DNA of 64,000 nucleotides from Puccinellia tenuiflora (Eukaryota; Streptophyta; Magnoliopsida; Poales; Poaceae), in NCBI GenBank assembly GCA_012064385.1, contig QRDG01001525.1:558001-622000 (forward strand). Reading direction: 5' to 3'. The translations under genes were made by a program, and so were the position numbers. Of this stretch, positions 36,131 through 50,053 are shown one piece after another. The notes beneath the pieces are model-generated. The model saw only the letters and a list, made by a program, of their open reading frames with translations. It had not been told where the DNA came from and did not search any database. How positions within the stretch are numbered: the first letter of the stretch is position 1; each line of letters opens with the position of its first letter.

Positions 36131-37595
36131 TACGTATAAATGTTTGTTATCGATCTGAGATTTGTTTCTCCCTCGTTCTTCTTCTTCTTCTTTAATTTGG
36201 TGAAAAGTATATACATTGTTAGCTCGTGCTGTTTTACAGTGCGCTGTGTGCGGAACCCCTTGTGCGCTGCCTGCTGCTCTGTTAATTTCTTCAGAGATCG
36301 ATCTCGATCACCGTCCGTGTATATGTGTCATGTGTGCTTGGCTGCATGTGGATGTAGTTCGCTAGCTAGGACTAGGAGAACTTGTGGGCAACGCGCTGTA
36401 GGCACACCCTGTAGGCACAAAAGCTTACCAGATGTCAAGGTGGGTGCCTCTGAAATTATAGGGTGTTTGCTTCCCTGAAATTTACACCGATTTTCAAATT
36501 TGGTACGATGCAAACTCTTGCTGTGAAACCTCGGCTGTTTCAAAATCCATGATTGCATGCTTGTCAAGAATCTGGAAAAACAATGCTGGTGAGAGAAAAT
36601 ATATCTGCAGTTTGGGCTTCAGAAACCTGAAACCCTTATATGTGACCATTGATGGATGTATGGTATGTCTCTCCACATAGAAGCAGCTAGTATAAAAGTT
36701 TAATCTGCTACCCAGCTACCTTGAAATGCTACATTTTGCCGTCTCCACCAGACAATTTCTTGTGCTACGGCACAATTCATTCTGTACTCCCAGGTTTATC
36801 TGAGCTGCTTGTTGGGAACGGAGGGGCATGATGGCCTTGCTATACCACGAAACCCTGATAGGTCATGTGATTAATTCCCGGCCAGGTCTTGTGAATTTCC
36901 AAACCGTATGCGTACGTCTGACCCTGGCTCATACAACCGACAAGAGCAGAAGACAGACAAAGCTGATAGAAAGGAGTGGCTCGGCGTCTGGCCGTCTGCC
37001 ACGTCAAATGGCAGGGTAGTACGTCAGTCGTCATGTACATAAAAATTGAAACGCGTAGTTCGCCACCTATATAACTCATGAATATAAATTCTAACCATAA
37101 TCATAAGTATAAAAATAATCACATTCATCAATAGCACAAAAAAAACAATTATCTCGATTGAGGATGAGTTGGGGACGGGATATTGGGCCTGTGTTGGCGG
37201 CTGGGCCGTTGGGAGTTAGAGGATTAGGTTAGCCGGAGTATGGCGCTAGGAGTTCCACCTATGACCACTGGCCGACCACCACAAGGGTAGTGTTGGCGGC
37301 ATCCTCCGAGAATGTGTCCATCTCTTGCAGCCCATGGGCCATGCCCATCAGCATGGCTACACCATGTCTGCATCAAGCAGACACAAAAATATCTTCAACT
37401 ACTTTTTTTGAGGGAAATATCTTCAACTATTTGTGAGTTCATAGGCATTTGTTGGTTGTGCGGTGTTTTAGATGACGGTTAGGCGGTTAGTGTGCTAACG
37501 CAGGCATAATTGTATTCAGTAAATGTCTATTTTTAATAGCACTTCCTGTTCTTTCTCATATATAAAGTCTTTTGGTTGAAATCAATGATGATATT
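36131..37595. other. Intergenic, no gene recognised
   Basis: AT-rich DNA with scattered short frames. None shows a domain, and no terminal repeats were paired. Confidence 0.35.
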
Positions 37596-37760
37596 CACTA
37601 GTACAAAGCGACTCTATGGGCCCGGAACATGTCACTGATGTGAGAGTCTCTTTGGCCACAGAGGCAAAAGCCGTTTCTGATGAGGTACCAACTCAGAAAC
37701 GCTATTCCACATTCCTCGCTGGCCAAAGAGGGAAGGTCTTCGGTAACGGTTTTAAATTTT
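37596..37760 (+). mobile_element. CACTA transposon terminus
   Basis: It opens with CACTAGTACAAAGCGACTCT and is followed by subterminal inverted words (CTTTGGCCA / TGGCCAAAG). This is the usual look of a CACTA end. The opposite end was not found in the window, so the element is truncated or interrupted. Confidence 0.55.
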
Positions 37761-38744
37761 TAATCATTTGCATTGTGCTATTTTCGAATTTCCAAATCAT
37801 ATTTCTTTCCCCACATCAATTATATTTCACACACAAACAATCACTACAAAATACAGCGGTAGTCTCATTCATAATATAGAAATGTGATCTTCACAAACGG
37901 ATTTTACAATATGGCTATAAGACTACTATAAGACTTTCTATAAGATTTGCGGTCACAAAATTATCTACATCTCCTCCGTTGGGCCACGCTCAACGGTATT
38001 CAGAGTTGCAAGAGACTCGCGTAGTTGTTTCATGCTTTTCCAAACCACCTCTTTGTCATACTTGCCATCAACATCTGAAATTTTCTGCCTATTTGCAAAT
38101 AAGGAAAGGTAAGACTAGTTACATTTCAATAAATATAGTATGAAATTCTAATTTTCTAAAGAAAAATAAAGTTACGTTAGTGATAGCAACCACGAAGATG
38201 CAAAATTTGGATGCACAGAATCACAACGAGCTCGCAAGCCTCCGCGGAAAGTTAACTTCACCATATTTTTGGTTTTAAGGCTTGCTCGTTTTGGACAGTT
38301 TCACCGAATAGTTTCTGTTATAATATAAAATCTATATATACAACCATTCAGGACTTGCTAACATGGAATGGCAAAAACTAGATAAATGGGAAGTTTCGAA
38401 ATCAAAAAATAAAACGATGCATGATATTACATGTAAGTATGTAGCTACAAACATGAATTGAACAATTCGGTATTATACATGAATTTCTATGGTCCCAAAT
38501 TAAAATAGAGCAGAACGCATGAACAACACATGTAGAGGCACTAGTTCATACGATGAACGATTTATACCACATCTTCTCTTCTCCGGCGACGTTGGCCTCA
38601 CCGCCCGGAGAACCTCTTCCGCGCCAACAGATCCGCCCAATGAGAGGAGGAGGCCCTAGGCGATCCCGTCGACGACCTCGTCTTCTGCTTGGCGAGGACG
38701 CGAGGTCGTCAGCCTTGCATCCCGAGCCACCTACTCCACAGCCA

Positions 38745-39900
38745 CACTAGTAGGAAAAAGCCTATTAGTGGCGCACATTTTTTGCTACCAGTGGCGCACG
38801 CACACGTGTACGCCACTGGTAACGGAGTACGATCTCCTCGATTGGCCTCGTCGTTTGCTCCGCATCGTCGCCGACCATGTCTTCTGCTCTACGTCGTCGT
38901 TGATCACGTCTTCTGCTCCGCATTGTGGCCGGCCTCGTCCTCTAACAACGAGGATACTGCGCTAGTGTTAGGGCGTCACCACCACACATCCTTTTTGTTG
39001 CAAAGTTCATAAATGTAAAAAGTAAACAATCCCGAGGCCACATGACTCCCGACAATACCTCCACTAGGCAGCCACTAACCCTATGGTAGAAGACAAAAAC
39101 AAATAAAATACACAACTTCTAGGCAAAAGATGTCTCATACCACCATCTAAACAAATAAAATACACAACTTCTAAACAAACAAATTGAATCTGATCTTGAA
39201 ATAGAGGGGGCGTCTCCTACCGCTGGCTCCGAAACTCCGCGGTCACAGAAAAGGATGTCCCATACCACCATCGTTTGCAACACACTGAGCTGGAGATCAT
39301 CATCAGAACGAAGATCCAACTACCGCGTCGCCATCGAAGAAGCTAGGCCACCTCCCCATCGCCAAACTCCCGCAACGCGACATCGCAGTAAACAGATTGT
39401 GGCCAGAAACGCCGCTGCTTGACCGACTGCAGACTACCATACTGCCACGAAGTACCAGCCTCCAGCTGTCACCACCTCCCAGCCACAGGTCGGTATTATC
39501 ACGCTTCATAGGCCTGATGGCTCGAGGCCGCCATGATCTCAGCACCCTTGCCGCTGGTCCCTCCAACCAGTCGAAATTCTAAAAACAATGCCCTCAAGAG
39601 GGATTGCAATGCACATGCACCGCCATCGCTCGATCCCGAGGGATCTTAGGACCAGGATGCAAGAGCATCGGATGCGGTGTGTGATTGTTGTCGTCTTCCT
39701 TCGCGCATGCCCAAGTCCAAATCGGAGGCCACCGATCCTCGCCGCCGCAGCACGGCCACGAGGTGCCAGAAACCCTGCTGGGGACGGTGAGGGAATAGGA
39801 TAGGGAGTAGGGAGTGGTGGCTAGGGCGCTAGGGTTTGGCTCCCATGGTCGTCTGGAGGAGACAACGTGAGGGAGCATCCTTCTGAATACGTTCAAAAAA
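38745..39900 (+). mobile_element. Second CACTA terminus and GC-rich downstream DNA
   Basis: CACTAGTAGGAAAAAGCCTA is followed by subterminal repeats GTGGCGCAC and GCCACTGGTA in both orientations. The following kilobase has open frames on both strands without recognisable domains. The extent of the element is not established. Confidence 0.5.
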
Positions 39901-40179
39901 CCTTCTAGTGGTTACAAAGCCTTTCATATATCTCCAAGAAATTATCGGAAATGGTAAAGTGAATATAATTGTTGCCTTTGAGGTACGTTCCACCACTTCA
40001 GTTCAACCATCAATGATTTTTTTTGCTAAATTTGCTTTAAATTTTTTCACAAAACAACAACTACATTCTACTGATTTTGAAATGAAAATGGGGATGTGGC
40101 AGTCTCGCGCACCCCCAATTAAGCACTGTACTCGTAGTATGGTGTTTTTTCTTAATAGTCTTTGGGGCCAAGGAAGGCC

Positions 40180-42540
40180 TAGCAGGCAGGGCCGTGAGGG
40201 ATCTCCAATGGGCCACCCAAACGGGCAAGCTTTTACTTTCGTGTCTGCATGGACAGAGGACGCGGCCCAACGGTGCACCCCAAATGGACAGGGCCCCGAA
40301 CATGTCCGTTTTGCTCCATCTCGAGCCCAAATTTGTGCTGGCTTTGGGGGAGAGCTGACAATGTCCGCATCCGCACTTATCCTCCCCGGACCCTCCGGAT
40401 AGGGACACACAACACCACTCCCACTCTCCCTTCTCTTGTAGTCCACACCCGACCACCGCCTCCAACGGACAGATTTCTTGGAGGGGTACAAATACCCCTC
40501 CACCTACCTCTAGCCAACTACCACGACCTGAACAAGAACATCTCCATTGTTGCAAAGCTTCAAATCGATAGATCTCTCTCTCTAGCCATTCAAACACTTA
40601 GCCCTTCGGGGATTTGAGAGATAAGACCTAGATCTACACTTCCACCAAAGCGATTTGATTTCCCCCTTGATTTGTGAGAGGGGCTTGCTACTCTTTGTGT
40701 TCATTGGAACCCTAAGAGCTTGTGGTCCTTCGGAGTTTTGGTAGCTTCGAAGACATTGCCGGGAGCCACCAATTGAGTTGTGGTGCGTGCCCGGCCTTGG
40801 GGCATCGAGTCTTGGCAGCTCGGTGCATTTGGTGGAGACCCTCCAACTTGTGGAGTGTGCTTCATCCTTGTAAAGGTTCTAGTTGTCAACCTCAACGGCA
40901 ACATAGTGACACGTGCCTCGCCCCATCGGTGGTAAGACACGACGGAGATACGGTGTGCCATATCAAGGCTATTCGGTGCTTCACTTTGGTGAACACCGCA
41001 CCACTCCAACGGAGACTAGCTTCCATTGGGAAGTGAACTTCGGGATAAATCTCCGCGTCATCTTGTTGGTTACTCCTCAACTTACCTTTACTTGTTGCTA
41101 CTAGCTTACTCATGTATATATCTTGTGCTAGTAGTCGATTGCTCAACATATAGGGTTGTTCACCTAGTTGCATATTCTAGAGAACTTATATTTGAGCAAT
41201 ACCCAATTAAAAGAAAAAGAATTAAAATTTGTAGTTAACCTATTCACCCCCCCCCCCCCCTCTAGTTAACCTTATCGATCCCTTCAGGCCTACTATGACA
41301 CCGATGATGTGATGGAAGACAAGATCTATGGGGACAACCACTTTGGTGTGAGTAATGAGAAATCTGAGACTCAAAATGATGGGGTCTCTATTGAGGAAGA
41401 GCCATTGTTCGTGGACGAGCTCACTCGACAAGCCGCAAAACACAAGGGGCGAAGCAAGATAGGTGGATCATACATAGAGAAAGAGAACCAAGTGCTTTGT
41501 GAGGCTTGGATGGAAATTGGACAAGATCCAATTTGTGTGCCGAGCAAAAAGGAGGGGCATATTGGAAGAGGGGTGGGGAAGTATTTTCATGAGCATCGTT
41601 AATTCAAGCCCTACAATTTTGAGAGTGATTGGAATGACAACTCTCTTTCAAAGTGGTGGTCATTTATCCAACAAGAGTGCACAAAATTTCAAGATGCATA
41701 TGATCATGTGTGAGTCGGCCCGTGAGTGGCACATCGGCGTGCGCGACATGGTGCTCCAAGTTTTGGAATACTTCAAGACATGCTATGAGGACAAACATTT
41801 GACATTGTGTCATTCTTGGATGTTGATCAAAGAATGTCCGAAGTGTCAAGACCTCTATGCTTCATTGAAGAAAGGGAGTGATTCATCAATGAAATGTCTG
41901 AACGATTCCGACATCGTCGATCTTGAAGATGGCGCCCGAAGCTTGGTCAAACGTGCGGTTCGGCCAAGGGTACACAAAACATCAAAGCAAGATGCAAAGT
42001 GTGAGGCCTCTTCACTTGCATTGCAAGAGACATTGAAGGAGTTGTTCACCGATAAGGAAGAATCAAGTGCCAAAAGAAATGAGAGAAAACGTAGGGACAA
42101 GGAGGAGCAATTGAACAACTATCTTGAGAACATTGCCTAGTCAAGAGAAAAAGAGATTGGGTTCAATTCCAAGGAGGTAGAGGTTGCGATGCTTGCCAAG
42201 AAGAACCAGATCATGATGGCCGACTTAACCGTCATGGACCCGGAAACAAGGGCTTGGATCTTAAAGAAGGAAAAGGCGATCAAAGACCGTGATGCGTTTA
42301 TTTTATTTTGTCATTTGAACTTTGTGTCTTATGAACTAAAATTTCATTATATATCTTTTTTACTATGTGGTCATTTATTTGCTATCTTTCTCATATATGT
42401 GTGCAAACTGAGTGAAATAGGAAAAAAAACTTGAAACTAGGGGGCGCCGTTGGGTGCACCTCCGTCCCAAACGGATAAGATGTGGACATGGATCTCTGGC
42501 ATGTCCGCGGGGCACCCCAAACGAACCAAAACGAACACTC
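40180..42540 (+). mobile_element. PIF/Harbinger-type element remnant
   Basis: It is called from the Myb/SANT-like ORF1 relic it carries. Its two edges share inverted words around CCCAAACG, GGTGCACC and CATGTCCG (left about 40200-40310, right about 42450-42530). The DDE transposase ORF expected in an autonomous copy is absent. Exact TIRs and target duplication were not resolved. A run of 14 C occurs at 41247-41260. Confidence 0.5.
41300..42300 (+). pseudogene. Harbinger ORF1 Myb/SANT-like DNA-binding protein, broken
   Basis: In active PIF/Harbinger elements this protein helps the transposase bind and enter the nucleus. The N-terminal part reads ENQVLCEAWMEIGQDPIC, then GKYFHEHR, the trihelix/Myb-like core. 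A TAA at 41600-41602 interrupts it. The same frame resumes with KPYNFESDWNDNSLSKWWSF and IQQECTKFQDAYDHV before further stops. A shift then leads to GVRDMVLQVLEYFK, HSWMLIKECPKCQDLYASL and a charged C-terminal coiled region. With two or more stops and a frameshift it cannot make a whole protein. Confidence 0.75.
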
Positions 42541-42599
42541 TCCTCTAGATGTGCTGAGTCGCATTTTTAAGATGCGCTGAGTCGTGACACTAGAGCGAA

Positions 42600-44012
42600 G
42601 TGACAAGGTGGCTTTAGGGCGACGATGCAAGAAGTTGTTTGTGTTGCGTGTACGCGCGTTGCGATGAAGAGCTGGTATGGTGCCACGCAGCCGTTGCAGG
42701 CGATCGACGCAGCCAGTCGACGCGATGGCCAAGGCGAACGCAACAACGAACCAACGGACGGGCAGAGGAAGGATGGAGTGGAGGGACAGATCTACGTATC
42801 CACGGCACGGGTACAGCGACGCCTTCTGCCGTGACACCCACCCTGATCACCCCGCCCCACCGACCACCCACTCTCCTCTTCTCTCCCTTGGAAAGTGGGA
42901 AACAAATACAGAGGAGGTGCAGCTAGAGCTCCATTGCCATTACTCTTCCCCTGCCTCTCCTCCTTCAGGGTTAGGTAGGTAGCCACCGGAGAATACAGAG
43001 GAGAAGAAGCTCTCGCCTTCCACAGTCTCATCCAGATAGTTAGGTAGCCGCTGCTTCTTTCGCCATTTTTTTTTTGAGCTTATTCTTTCGCCATTATCAA
43101 TCTACTATCTAGGTTAGTTACCCCCATTTGAGTTTTATTTATTTTCTCTGCAGATTTTCCTTCACATATTGCCAGACAGTACTACTTCTTAAATTGCCTT
43201 GCATTTGGGTAGCGTCATTCTTGTTTTCACTCTTCTGTTTTTTATTTGCGGATTAAACGAGGAGCTTTCTTTCATTGTTGTCTTGGGGAGAGGTTTAAGT
43301 TCATTCGGGTAGCCCTTTTTTCTCAAACATCTGTAAAAAGGTTTTGCTCTGTCTCCTTGTACAAGGGCGTCTTGCAAACAACTTCTTCCTATTCTTTTTC
43401 GAGCTAGAAAGATTTTCTTTGGTTCAGGGTGAAGATTTTTTTGCTACCAACATTCTGTCATGTCTTCTTTTCTCCCCTCCCCAGGCATCTCAAAGTATTT
43501 TTCTTCTTCTTTTAGAATAAATTAAAATAAGGAAAATGCTCTAGACTATAGTACTACAGTGCTGGTTTCTGATCGAGTAGGCAATGGTGCAATGGTGCTG
43601 GTTTTCTCACCTCTCTCTGCTTCTGTAATGTGCAATGGTGCATTTCATTTCGTACTAGTATAGCACTGGAAGCTGCAATATTAATTCATATTAAATGGGC
43701 ACACATTTTTTTAATCTGAATTCTACGATCTCCTAGTAACATTATATATGGTCAAGGGCAGTGGTCAAGGGTAAATAAAATGTATACTAGTAACCTTGTT
43801 CCAAGCTAGAGAGTACATATTCACATGGACCATTTCTTGTTTATGATCAAAATACCAGTATCATCATTACTACTGCATTGGCACAATTCACACAGTACTC
43901 TTAATCTTTGCTTTGAACAAAGTTAGTTATTTCGAAATCAATCTTGTTTTGTGTTTTCTACTAATCGTCATCCCTTTTTACCCATTGCGTTTGCAGAGAG
44001 TTTCCTCTCACG
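42600..44012 (+). promoter_or_regulatory. Promoter, 5' UTR and likely 5' UTR intron of the AGO4-like gene
   Basis: GC-rich sequence at about 42620-43030 changes to AT-rich DNA until a strong acceptor (CGTTTGCAG, ending 43996) just 16 nt before the ATG. That pattern indicates a 5' UTR intron of nearly 1 kb. The donor could be one of several GT sites around 42970-43110 and is not fixed. The dead Harbinger element ends close to the presumed core promoter. Confidence 0.5.
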
Positions 44013-47000
44013 ATGGAGTTGCCACCACCACCTCCTCTGCCGCCTAACGTGATGCCCATCAGAGCTGAAACTGCTGCGCCTCCAGACAAGACAACAAAGC
44101 CTAAGAGGCTCCCAATAGCCAGGCCTGGATTGGGAAAGAAAGGCCAGACCATCCAGCTCCTTGCCAATCACTTTAAAGTTTCCGTGAAGAGTTCAGATGA
44201 CTTCTTCCACCACTACTATGTAAGTACTATGATTCCCTTAATAAGTTCACCACCTAGTGTTTCAAGTTGTGACCTCAATTCATATGTCTCCATGCTGATT
44301 TTGTGTTACACTCTGCCGAGTACTAGGTCAATTTGAAGTATGAGGATGATCAGCCTGTCGAAGGGAAGGGGGTAAGCAGAAAGGTGATTGATAAACTGCA
44401 GCAAACATACCGTGCCGAGCTTTCAAACAAGGACTTTGCTTATGATGGTGAGAACAGCCTCTTCACTGTTGGGGCTCTTCCCCAAGTAACCAATGAATTC
44501 ACCGTTGTCTTGGAGGACATCGGAACCGGAAAGTTAGTTCTGCTCCTTGACAATGCTTCCATGCTATCTGTCACATACAACTCAACTCAAAGTCTTACTA
44601 TATCGTAGGAGTGCGGCCCGTGGAAGCACCGGAGGTAATGACAGTCCTGGTGGAGGTGGTGACAGGAAGCGAGTGAGGAGACCATACCATACAAAGACAT
44701 TCAAAGTGGAGCTGTGCTTTGTGGCGAAAATCCCTATGACCGCTATCGCGCATGCCATCAGAGGCCAAGAGTCAGAGAACTCCCTGGAGGCCCTTCGGGT
44801 TCTTGATATCATACTCAGGCAGCATTCTGCAAGACAGTATGTATCTTTATGGATGTCTTTTCTCCTTCCCAACTTCCAATATATGCACGACTTTCATGCC
44901 ACGGCTGTGGTTGAATGAATCTCCTGACTATACGCAGGGGCTGCCTTTTAGTTCGTCAGTCATTCTTCCACAACAATCCTGATAGCTTCGTCGATTTAGG
45001 CGGCGGTGTGATGGGGTGCCGAGGATTTCACTCGAGCTTCCGTGGTACACAGGGAGGCCTCTCACTGAACGTCGGTATGCATCTCACCCTACAATATGTA
45101 TTGGTGCATGACTCCATCCTTCATTTTACAATTCGATTTTACATGGTTATGTCAAATTAACCTCTTTTGACCTGCAGATGCTACGACTACAATGATTGTT
45201 AAACCTGGTCCTCTTATCGACTTTCTTCTTGCTAACCAGAAAGTTGACCACCCTGACAGGATTGACTGGCAAAATGTAGGTTGCATCCACGGCGCTCTTG
45301 ATAATATTGCGTGAAAATCCGCCCAACCATACTTATTTTTGATAGTTCTAACTTGAATATTTTGCTCACAGGCTAAGCGTGCTCTCAAGAACTTGAGGAT
45401 AAAAACCGCTCCTGCAAATTTAGAGTTCAGGATTGTTGGTTTGAGTGACAGAAAATGCAACCAACAGACGTGAGAATTCCTCTTTACCCTGTTATTCATT
45501 TTTGTTTTGTGTACAATTTACTGCTATTTGTTTGGCTGCTTTCTGATTGGCATGTTTAAATAGGTTTCCACTGAGGCAGAGGAACGGTAACAACGGAGAG
45601 ACTGATACTGTTGACATAACAGTCTATGATTACTTTCTGAGGCACAAAGGCATGGAGCTCCGGTATTCTGGTAATCTCCCCTGTATCGGTGCGGGGAGGG
45701 GAAAGCGTCCGGCGTATATCCCTGTGGAGGTTTGTTTCAGTTTTCCTATTCTACATCCTCAAAGCCTCTCCCTTTCTGAAATTTCATCTATTATCTCAAG
45801 TCCTAGTGTGAACTTTTGTATGACCAGCTTTGCACGCTTGTTCCTCTGCAAAGATACACCAAAGCTCTGTCTACTCTTCAAAGGTCCTCGCTTGTCGAGA
45901 AATCCAGACAAAAGCCTCAAGAAAGAATGTCAGCCCTTAATGATGTGAGTTATCATCTACATTTTAGCTCGCTGCAACCCGTATATCTCGCTTTTTTAGC
46001 AATTAACTAATAGTTCATACTACCCTAAATGCAAGGCACTTAAACGTAGCAACTACGACTCTGATCCCATGCTGAAGGCATGTGGCATTTCAATTGCACA
46101 AAATTTTACTCAAAGTGAAGCTAGGGTCCTGCAGCCGCCCAAGGTTAGTGAGAATTCACCAAACTTAGTTTTGCATTCTTGTGCTCTATGTTCTTCAGAA
46201 TGTTTCTAACTAGTAAGCATTCTATCATGTAGCTGAGGGCCGGTAACGGTGAAGATCTGTTGCCACGCAACGGACGTTGGAATCTTGCAAACAAGGTGAG
46301 AATGTTATCTCTTTCTAAAATTTTCTTTATTACTTCTTGATCATCAACGAACCTTCTGTTAGTTTGCTGATTCTTTTCTGTTTCAGAAGCTGTTTCAGAC
46401 CTCTTCTGTCAAGACGTGGTCGGTTGTTAATTTCTCTGCACGTTGTGATGTTCGGGGTCTTGTCCGAGACCTTCAAAGGCTCGCAACGGAAAAGGGACTC
46501 GTATGTATCACTTTGCCTATAACATCTTCAATTGTTCTGCTTTTTTGTTGCTGAACTTCGTTTGTTTGCAGGACACAGAGGACCCTTACACTATAATTGA
46601 AGAGACCCCATCAATACGACGAGCGCATGTGTCGGTTAGAGTGGATGACATGTTTTCTCAGATAAAAAAGAAGCTACCTGGAGCACCCAGGTTCCTTCTG
46701 TGCCTTCTCTCTGAGAGGAAAAACAACGAAGTTTATGGTTGGTTCATGTTTTTGGTTGTCATTATTTGTTACCCTTCCATATAAGCACGATCACCGGTTG
46801 CGGAATACATAACATATATTTGCTTCAACCAGGTCCTTGGAAGAGGAAGTGTCTCGCGGAATTCGGCATTGCTACACAATGCCTAGCTCCAACAAGAGTT
46901 AATGATCAATACCTAAACAATGTGCTGTTGAAGATAAATGCTAAGGTTTGCTGAAGTGACCACGTTTTTTTTTTTCTTCTGTATTTATCATTGGCTACTG

Positions 47001-48747
47001 CATATGCTAACTGTTGTTATATTTTCACCTGTTGTTACCCAGCTCGGTGGGCTGAACACATTGCTGCAAACTGAAGTGTCCCGTGCAATACCAATTGTGT
47101 CTGCGGTGCCGACTATCATCTTGGGCATGGATGTGTCACATGGTCAACCTGGGCAATCTGATAGACCTTCCATTGCTGCGGTAAGAGGGATACAGTCTTT
47201 TTCTCTGAATATTATCATCTGAATGACGGAATTTATAAGTGCTGTTATAACTCTTTTGGCTTTGGATTCTCTTCAGGTTGTTAGTTCTCGCGAGTGGCCT
47301 CTCATCTCTAAATACAGAGCAACAGTACACACTCAGTCACCCAAACTAGAAATGATGTCCTCTTTGTTTAAACCACGAGGAACTGAAGATGACGGCCTCA
47401 TTCGGTAAGATATATCATTTGGTCCAGTCTTGAGTTCAGTTATTGTCAATATTATGAGCGTATGTCCTCGATGTATATTAAGATTTATTGCACACCTTCC
47501 TAATGTAATTATATGACTGCACCTGCTGCTTACAGAGAATCACTTGTCGACTTCTACGCTAGTTCTGGGAAGCGAAAACCGGACCAAATTATTATTTTCA
47601 GGTATTAAGTTCTGAAATTACTATTTGCAAATACCAGTTTATTTTGCAGTGAAGCTACTGAAATATTTTTTTCTACTGGAAATGCATAGTTGATGATGTC
47701 ATAACAACCATCGTATAACTCATGCTAATTTCAGGGATGGAGTCAGTGAAAGCCAGTTTACTAAGGTCATAAACATTGAGCTTGAACAGATCATCGAGGT
47801 AGGGTATCTATTTTATTTCAATATGTGGTTATTACAAATCATATGCACAAGTAATCATCTACTTTTAATCAATGCAGGCATGCAAGTTCCTCGACGAGAA
47901 GTGGGAGCCTAAGTTCACACTCATTGTTGCTCAGAAAAACCATCATACCAGGTTTTTTCAGACTGGATCTCCAGAAAATGTTCCTCCCGGTAAACTTTAT
48001 TTCGACGTCTCCTTTTTTTTCCATGGAGTGAAACATCACCCTGTATTGAGTGAAATTAGGTTCAAAAAAGTGTTAATGTCATTCTGTAGGGACTGTGGTG
48101 GATAAACAAGTCTGTCATCCCAAGAATTTTGACTTCTACATGTGTGCACATGCTGGCATGATCGTAAGCAATCTCGGCTTCCTACTCTGTTTTTCTGCTA
48201 ACGCTGGCATGCATGTTTCTTAGGTTTTTGTGCAATTTTACGATTGTTTTCTGTTGGTTGTATGTGGCAGGGAACATCAAGGCCAACACATTACCATGTT
48301 CTGCACGATGAAATCGGCTTCACCGCCGATGCGCTTCAGGAATTTGTGCACTCGCTTTCTTACGTGTATGTAGACGACGACAGCTATGTCGTTCTGATAA
48401 ACTGCTGCCAAGCTATGTCTGAACTTGTTGCCGTTGCCTTTTCAGGTACCAGAGGAGCACAACCGCTATATCAATCGGTACGTGATACCATCCTCTGATC
48501 CTCATTATTTGTATTTGGCTAATGCATAATATGCTGTTCCTTATATCTATCCTGTTTTTTTGTGCATGCAGTTGCTCCAATTAGATACGCGCATCTCGCG
48601 GCTGCCCAGGTGGGCACGTTCATGACGTTTGAGGACATGTCGGACGCGTCGTCGAGGCAGGGAGGGCACACGTCGGCGGGCAGCGTCCCGGTGCCGGAGC
48701 TGCCTCGGCTGCACGAGAAAGTCCGGAACACCATGTTCTTCTGTTGA
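44013..48747 (+). CDS. AGO4: AGO4-clade argonaute (RNA-directed DNA methylation effector)
   Basis: AGO4-clade proteins bind 24-nt siRNAs and guide DNA methylation in the nucleus. I assembled 22 coding exons, all GT-AG and in phase, giving 901 aa: 44013-44219, 44327-44532, 44609-44836, 44938-45074, 45178-45275, 45372-45469, 45564-45729, 45828-45944, 46036-46143, 46233-46295, 46387-46500, 46572-46737, 46833-46945, 47043-47180, 47277-47404, 47536-47601, 47735-47798, 47878-47989, 48090-48163, 48271-48365, 48446-48477, 48572-48747. The N-terminus ELPPPPPLPPN, the middle GKKGQTIQLLANHFKVSVKS and the end RNTMFFC are AGO4 hallmarks. The PIWI catalytic triad is complete: D637 (GMDVSHG), D719 (FRDGVSE) and H851 (YAHLAAA). 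Spacing fits the family. Paralogue (AGO4a, 4b or 16) is not decided. It appears intact. Confidence 0.95.
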
Positions 48748-49150
48748 TGTTGGTGCTGTTGTGGGGGTGTTGAACCTTGGTTCAGTCTCTGTGTGTGTCA
48801 GTCTGTGTGTGTGTGTGTGTGTAAAAGCCTTGAAACTTGTCTCTTTGGGTGCACGGAGAACTGGTCGGTGTGTTCTTTTGTGTGAGCTCGAAAACATTGG
48901 ACGGCCATGTCGTGTTAGCGTTGAACATTGCCTGAGACTTGGATAGTTGGATGATAATCAAGGATATTTCTACCATTCCTGAATATGGTGTTGCAGATAC
49001 TTGATGTGATCTTGGCAACTCTGCTACAGATTTTGCAGGCGAAGATAGTTTCAGTCTGTCCTCGATTAGAAAGAATCTCCATCCTCTTCTGTACAAGATG
49101 AAGAAGAATCTTGTACAATGAAACTGAAGGTTTTGGACATGGATAGATCA
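48748..49150 (+). other. 3' UTR region of the AGO4-like gene with a (TG)n run
   Basis: After the TGA at 48745-48747, a (TG)n microsatellite lies at 48804-48822. No unique poly(A) signal could be chosen. The region up to 49580 holds no further gene. Confidence 0.5.
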
Positions 49151-49659
49151 TGTCTATAATCTAGCGGTACTAAGTTTTCATCCACAGCAGAGTGAGACAG
49201 ACAAACAAACAAGTCCATTGAAATGCCAACCAGCCATTAGCATCAAACAACAAATCAAAAAAAAAATCAATCAATCACTAATAGGTAGTGAAAAAGAAAA
49301 ACTGAGGTTAAATTACCAAGGCCAAAACAATCAGCACTACAGTAAAAAGTGATGAGAGTTCATCATGGACAGGGATCAGGTGACATGCGTACTGCATGTC
49401 ACCCGGTAACATGCACTATATCTAGGCCATCTATTTCTCATCCAACGGACAACAACGATCCAAAATTCGATCCCGAAATTTAAATATTTTAGAAAATACT
49501 GAAAAAATTCCAGTAAATTATATACGGTCCGTTGAGTATTCTGTAAAAATTTCGTGTCATTTACATCAATCATTTATGAGTTATTAGCTTTTCGTATTCT
49601 CGCTCAGTGAGTCAGTCTCTGTACAGTACAGTTTCTGAGGGAGAAGCTCTGGCACATCA

Positions 49660-49668
49660 TCTCGTACC
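49660..49668. repeat. 9-bp target-site duplication, left copy (TCTCGTACC)
   Basis: TCTCGTACC lies directly before the left TIR and, identically, directly after the right TIR at 54548-54556. Nine bp is the hallmark of Mutator-superfamily insertion. Confidence 0.95.
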
Positions 49669-50053
49669 GAGTTGTTAGCATAGAAGTACCACTTTTCGGC
49701 TCAAAATTCGAATAACTACCACTTTTCGTTTGAATCGCAAGAAACTACCACATTGAGGTTGGTTTTTCGCAAATAGCACTGATCGGTGATTTACGGCGAA
49801 TTGACACCGAATCCGACAGGCGGGACCCACTGTCAGTGCTGACGTGGCACCCCCGCGTCGGCCGACCGGCACGGCCGTTGACGGCCGTTAACGGCGCCGT
49901 GTGGCCCCACTCTTCTTCGGTTGACCTGGAGTGCGGGCGGGCGTTCCTCTCCCTCTCACTTTACCTCTCCACTTGTTAGAAACCGCCGCCTCGGACCGCC
50001 GCCGATTCGCCGCCGGCTGTACTTCCGCATCCGTCCGCCCGCCCGCCGCCGCC

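Noticed and set aside
39588..39896. Overlapping ORFs on both strands near 39.6-39.9 kb
   Set aside because: No domain, and the location within probable CACTA DNA makes a gene unlikely.
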